A stretch of 6,686 nucleotides of DNA from NCBI RefSeq assembly GCF_001563665.1, contig NZ_KQ961870.1, positions 1 to 6,686 of the forward strand. Reading direction: 5' to 3'. This document shows positions 4,907-6,686 of the stretch, piece after piece; position 1 is the stretch's first letter; every line of letters begins with the position of its first letter. The DNA comes from Gardnerella vaginalis. Its GTDB lineage: Bacteria; Actinomycetota; Actinomycetes; Actinomycetales; Bifidobacteriaceae. Position numbers and translations under genes: made by a program. The notes under the pieces are model-generated. The model did no database searches, was not told the origin of the DNA, and saw only the letters and a program-made list of their open reading frames with translations.

Positions 4907-6304
4907 ATGAAAAGCATACCAAAACTAATACAACGCTTTATAAGTATTTTTCTACTAAGTTCTGTGCTTATAGTATCAATGAATATTATTGCGTTCATTG
5001 TACTTATAGGAAATTACGCACCCGATAAAGAGATGTCTCCTTATAGCATAGCAAAAGAGACGGGAGAAGCATTACAATTATCCGCAAGTGGGGATTATGC
5101 ATTATCAAAAAATATGTCTTCCAAATTGACAAATTCTGGCGCATGGGCAATTTTGATTGATAATAATACGTTGAAAGTCGTATGGAAAACAGAAAATGTC
5201 CCTGCAGGTGTTCCAAATAACTATACTTTGTCTGATATAGCTAATTTGAGCGTTGGTTACATTGATGGTTATCCAACTTACACTGGCAAAAATAAGGATG
5301 GAGTTGTTGTAGTCGGATTTCCGCACAACAGTTTTTGGAAACATACGCGACCAAGTTGGAACTACAGTTTAATCTCAAATTTTCCGCAGATTGTTTTAAG
5401 CGTATTATTTATCAACATTTTGCTTATTCTTGGAATTTATTTAATAGCTAATATAAAACTACTAAAATCAATTAATCCGATTACAAAAGGGATACAACGT
5501 TTATCTAGTGGAGAAAGCGTGCATATTCCAGAAACAGGAGCGCTTTCAGAAATTTCATCTAACATAAATTCTGCTTCCGATATTTTGCAAATACAAAAAG
5601 AACAATTGAGAAAAAGGGAGACTGCAAGAGCAAATTGGATAGCTGGGGTTTCGCATGATATTCGTACGCCGTTATCTATGGTTATGGGATATGCGGGACA
5701 GTTAGAAAATTCTCTCCATATTTCGCAAGAAGATCGTAAAAAAGCGACGATGATTATTAAGCAAAGTGTCAGAATAAAAAATTTGATTAATGACCTTAAT
5801 CTGGCTTCAAAACTTGAATACAATATGCAACCAATTATGAAAAAAGAAGAAAATGTTGTTGCTGTTGTTAGGCAAGTTGTTGTGGATTTTATGAATATAG
5901 GTATGCAAGATGAGTTTTCGATTAAATGGGAAACGGACACAGAATTTACTGTTTGCAATATTAATGTAGACAAAGATTTATTAAAACGAGCAATATCTAA
6001 TCTTATTCAGAACAGCATATCTCATAATGAAAATGGGTGTACGATTTATGTATCCGTTGCTGCAAATAATGATAATTGTATTATTTGTGTTGAAGATAAC
6101 GGTATAGGTGTTTCAGATGAAAAAATCGAAAAGCTTAATCATGCACCGCACTATATGATTTGCGATACAAGTACTGCAGAGCAACGGCATGGTTTGGGTT
6201 TGCTGATTGTTCAGCAGATTATTAGATCTCATAACGGAACGGTTGCTATAAGTAGGAGCAAACACAGTGGGCTTAAGGTATCTTTAATGATACCGCTTAA
6301 TTGA
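4907..6304 (+). CDS. Membrane sensor histidine kinase, partner of the upstream response regulator
   Basis: This 465-residue kinase has a membrane span at about 11-35, an outside domain of about 120 residues (36-158) and a second span at about 159-183. A HAMP-like linker (184-232) follows. The phospho-accepting histidine is H250 in SHDIRTPLS. The ATP-binding domain shows the N box NLIQNSISHN (365-374), the G1 box VEDNGIG (395-401) and the G2 box HGLGL (428-432), so it looks fully active. The extracellular domain is larger than the very short loops of BceS-type kinases that sense through a transporter, which suggests that it may sense its ligand directly (inference). GGAG at 4894-4897, nine bases before the ATG, overlaps the regulator's end, so the pair is one operon. 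The likely signal is an antimicrobial peptide; its identity is unknown. Confidence 0.92.
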   Translation: MKSIPKLIQRFISIFLLSSVLIVSMNIIAFIVLIGNYAPDKEMSPYSIAKETGEALQLSASGDYALSKNMSSKLTNSGAWAILIDNNTLKVVWKTENVPAGVPNNYTLSDIANLSVGYIDGYPTYTGKNKDGVVVVGFPHNSFWKHTRPSWNYSLISNFPQIVLSVLFINILLILGIYLIANIKLLKSINPITKGIQRLSSGESVHIPETGALSEISSNINSASDILQIQKEQLRKRETARANWIAGVSHDIRTPLSMVMGYAGQLENSLHISQEDRKKATMIIKQSVRIKNLINDLNLASKLEYNMQPIMKKEENVVAVVRQVVVDFMNIGMQDEFSIKWETDTEFTVCNINVDKDLLKRAISNLIQNSISHNENGCTIYVSVAANNDNCIICVEDNGIGVSDEKIEKLNHAPHYMICDTSTAEQRHGLGLLIVQQIIRSHNGTVAISRSKHSGLKVSLMIPLN

Positions 6305-6357
6305 ATATGGGCAGTAGATGGATGACATCTTTTCACTTAATTGTGTAGACTGTCGTA
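6305..6357. other. Short spacer with a possible trace of an IS3-type 3' end
   Basis: Positions 6312-6340 match 1442-1470, the OrfB end of the IS remnant, at 22 of 29 bases, including AGATGGATG. A weak hairpin AGATG-GATGA-CATCT (6316-6330), followed by a run of T residues, could be a poor terminator for the kinase operon. Both readings are tentative. Confidence 0.25.
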
Positions 6358-6494
6358 TTGATGTCTAGGGCTGATTGGGTGGGTGCAAATTTGCCTTTGT
6401 ATAGCAGTGGTTTGCGAGAGTTATCGTTAAAAGGTTTAGCGTGTGGCGGCTGTAAGATGGCTTGGCGCGGTTTTTGAGTGCAGTTTGGCTGTTT
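6358..6494. repeat. Long direct repeat, copy B (right side of the cargo genes)
   Basis: This is the same block as 341-477, same orientation and without gaps, about 79% identical over 137 bases. The identical core is at 6422-6451. The pair encloses the XRE gene, the IS remnant, the transporter operon and the two-component genes (478-6357). GCAAATTTGC at 6385-6394 is a perfect palindrome here. The spread of substitutions indicates an old duplication or independent members of a dispersed family, not a recent event. Confidence 0.8.
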
Positions 6495-6666
6495 GAGGGA
6501 AGATATCAACGCTCTGGGGTCGAGTGCAATAAGTTCAATGACTGGTGCTTGTGAACAATGTGATATACAAATGTATCAATAACTTGGATTTTCAATTCAG
6601 ATTGGGAACTTGTTTGCATTTGAACCATAAGTCACAGTCATTAGATAAAAAATAAAGGAGTAAACT
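6495..6666 (+). promoter_or_regulatory. Leader region of the gene starting at 6667
   Basis: No gene is visible in this stretch. AAAGGAG at 6654-6660 lies six bases before the ATG at 6667. A weak promoter candidate is TTGAAC (6620-6625), 16 bases, then TAGATA (6642-6647), which would give a very short leader. Confidence 0.3.
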
Positions 6667-6686
6667 ATGGAACATAATTGCGGATT
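6667..6686 (+). CDS. Start of an unidentified gene (cut by the window end)
   Basis: Only six codons are present (MEHNCG). The call rests on the well-spaced AAAGGAG ribosome site six bases upstream of the ATG. Nothing can be said about the product. It lies outside the repeat-bounded segment, immediately beyond copy B. Confidence 0.5.

Noticed and set aside
5437..5973. Long minus-strand open frame of 178 codons inside the kinase gene
   Set aside because: It lies wholly antisense to a kinase with every catalytic box intact, has low-complexity hydrophobic and serine/cysteine-rich content, and shows no recognisable domain. It is a shadow of AT-rich coding DNA.

Overview
The window is AT-rich, has strong Shine-Dalgarno sites, and carries a lantibiotic-immunity type ABC transporter with its own two-component system. 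It fits a low-GC Gram-positive bacterium: a Firmicute, or an AT-rich actinomycete of the Gardnerella/Bifidobacterium or Coriobacteriia kind. I cannot name the species from this sequence. The stretch reads as accessory DNA: intact resistance-type genes sit among a decayed toxin-antitoxin pair, a gutted insertion sequence and a duplicated non-coding block.

Layout from left to right. Positions 3-198 hold the tail of a type II antitoxin gene and the C-terminal half of a RelE/ParE toxin gene. Positions 199-739 have no gene but contain copy A (341-477) of a long repeat. An XRE-family regulator gene (740-1384) follows. Next is a 208-bp internally deleted IS3-family element of IS150 type (1399-1606). 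Three minus-strand genes, in transcription order an ATPase (4059-3295), permease 1 (3298-2573) and permease 2 (2513-1749), form a LanFEG-like operon. A 139-bp divergent control region (4060-4198) separates it from the plus-strand response regulator (4199-4900) and sensor kinase (4907-6304). Copy B of the repeat (6358-6494) and the first codons of an unidentified gene (from 6667) end the window.

How the genes probably work together (inference). The kinase senses a cell-envelope-active peptide and phosphorylates the OmpR-type regulator. The regulator binds a tandem ACCTTACAT direct repeat with 11-bp period, placed exactly midway between the two divergent start codons. The LanFEG-like transporter then removes the peptide from the membrane. 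No lantibiotic precursor or modification genes are visible, so this looks like a stand-alone resistance module rather than producer self-immunity.

The most interesting items are the centred regulator box, the 137-bp direct repeat bracketing the whole 5.9-kb cargo, and the miniature IS3 derivative in which the OrfA start is fused in frame to the OrfB end. I see no convincing wholly new system.
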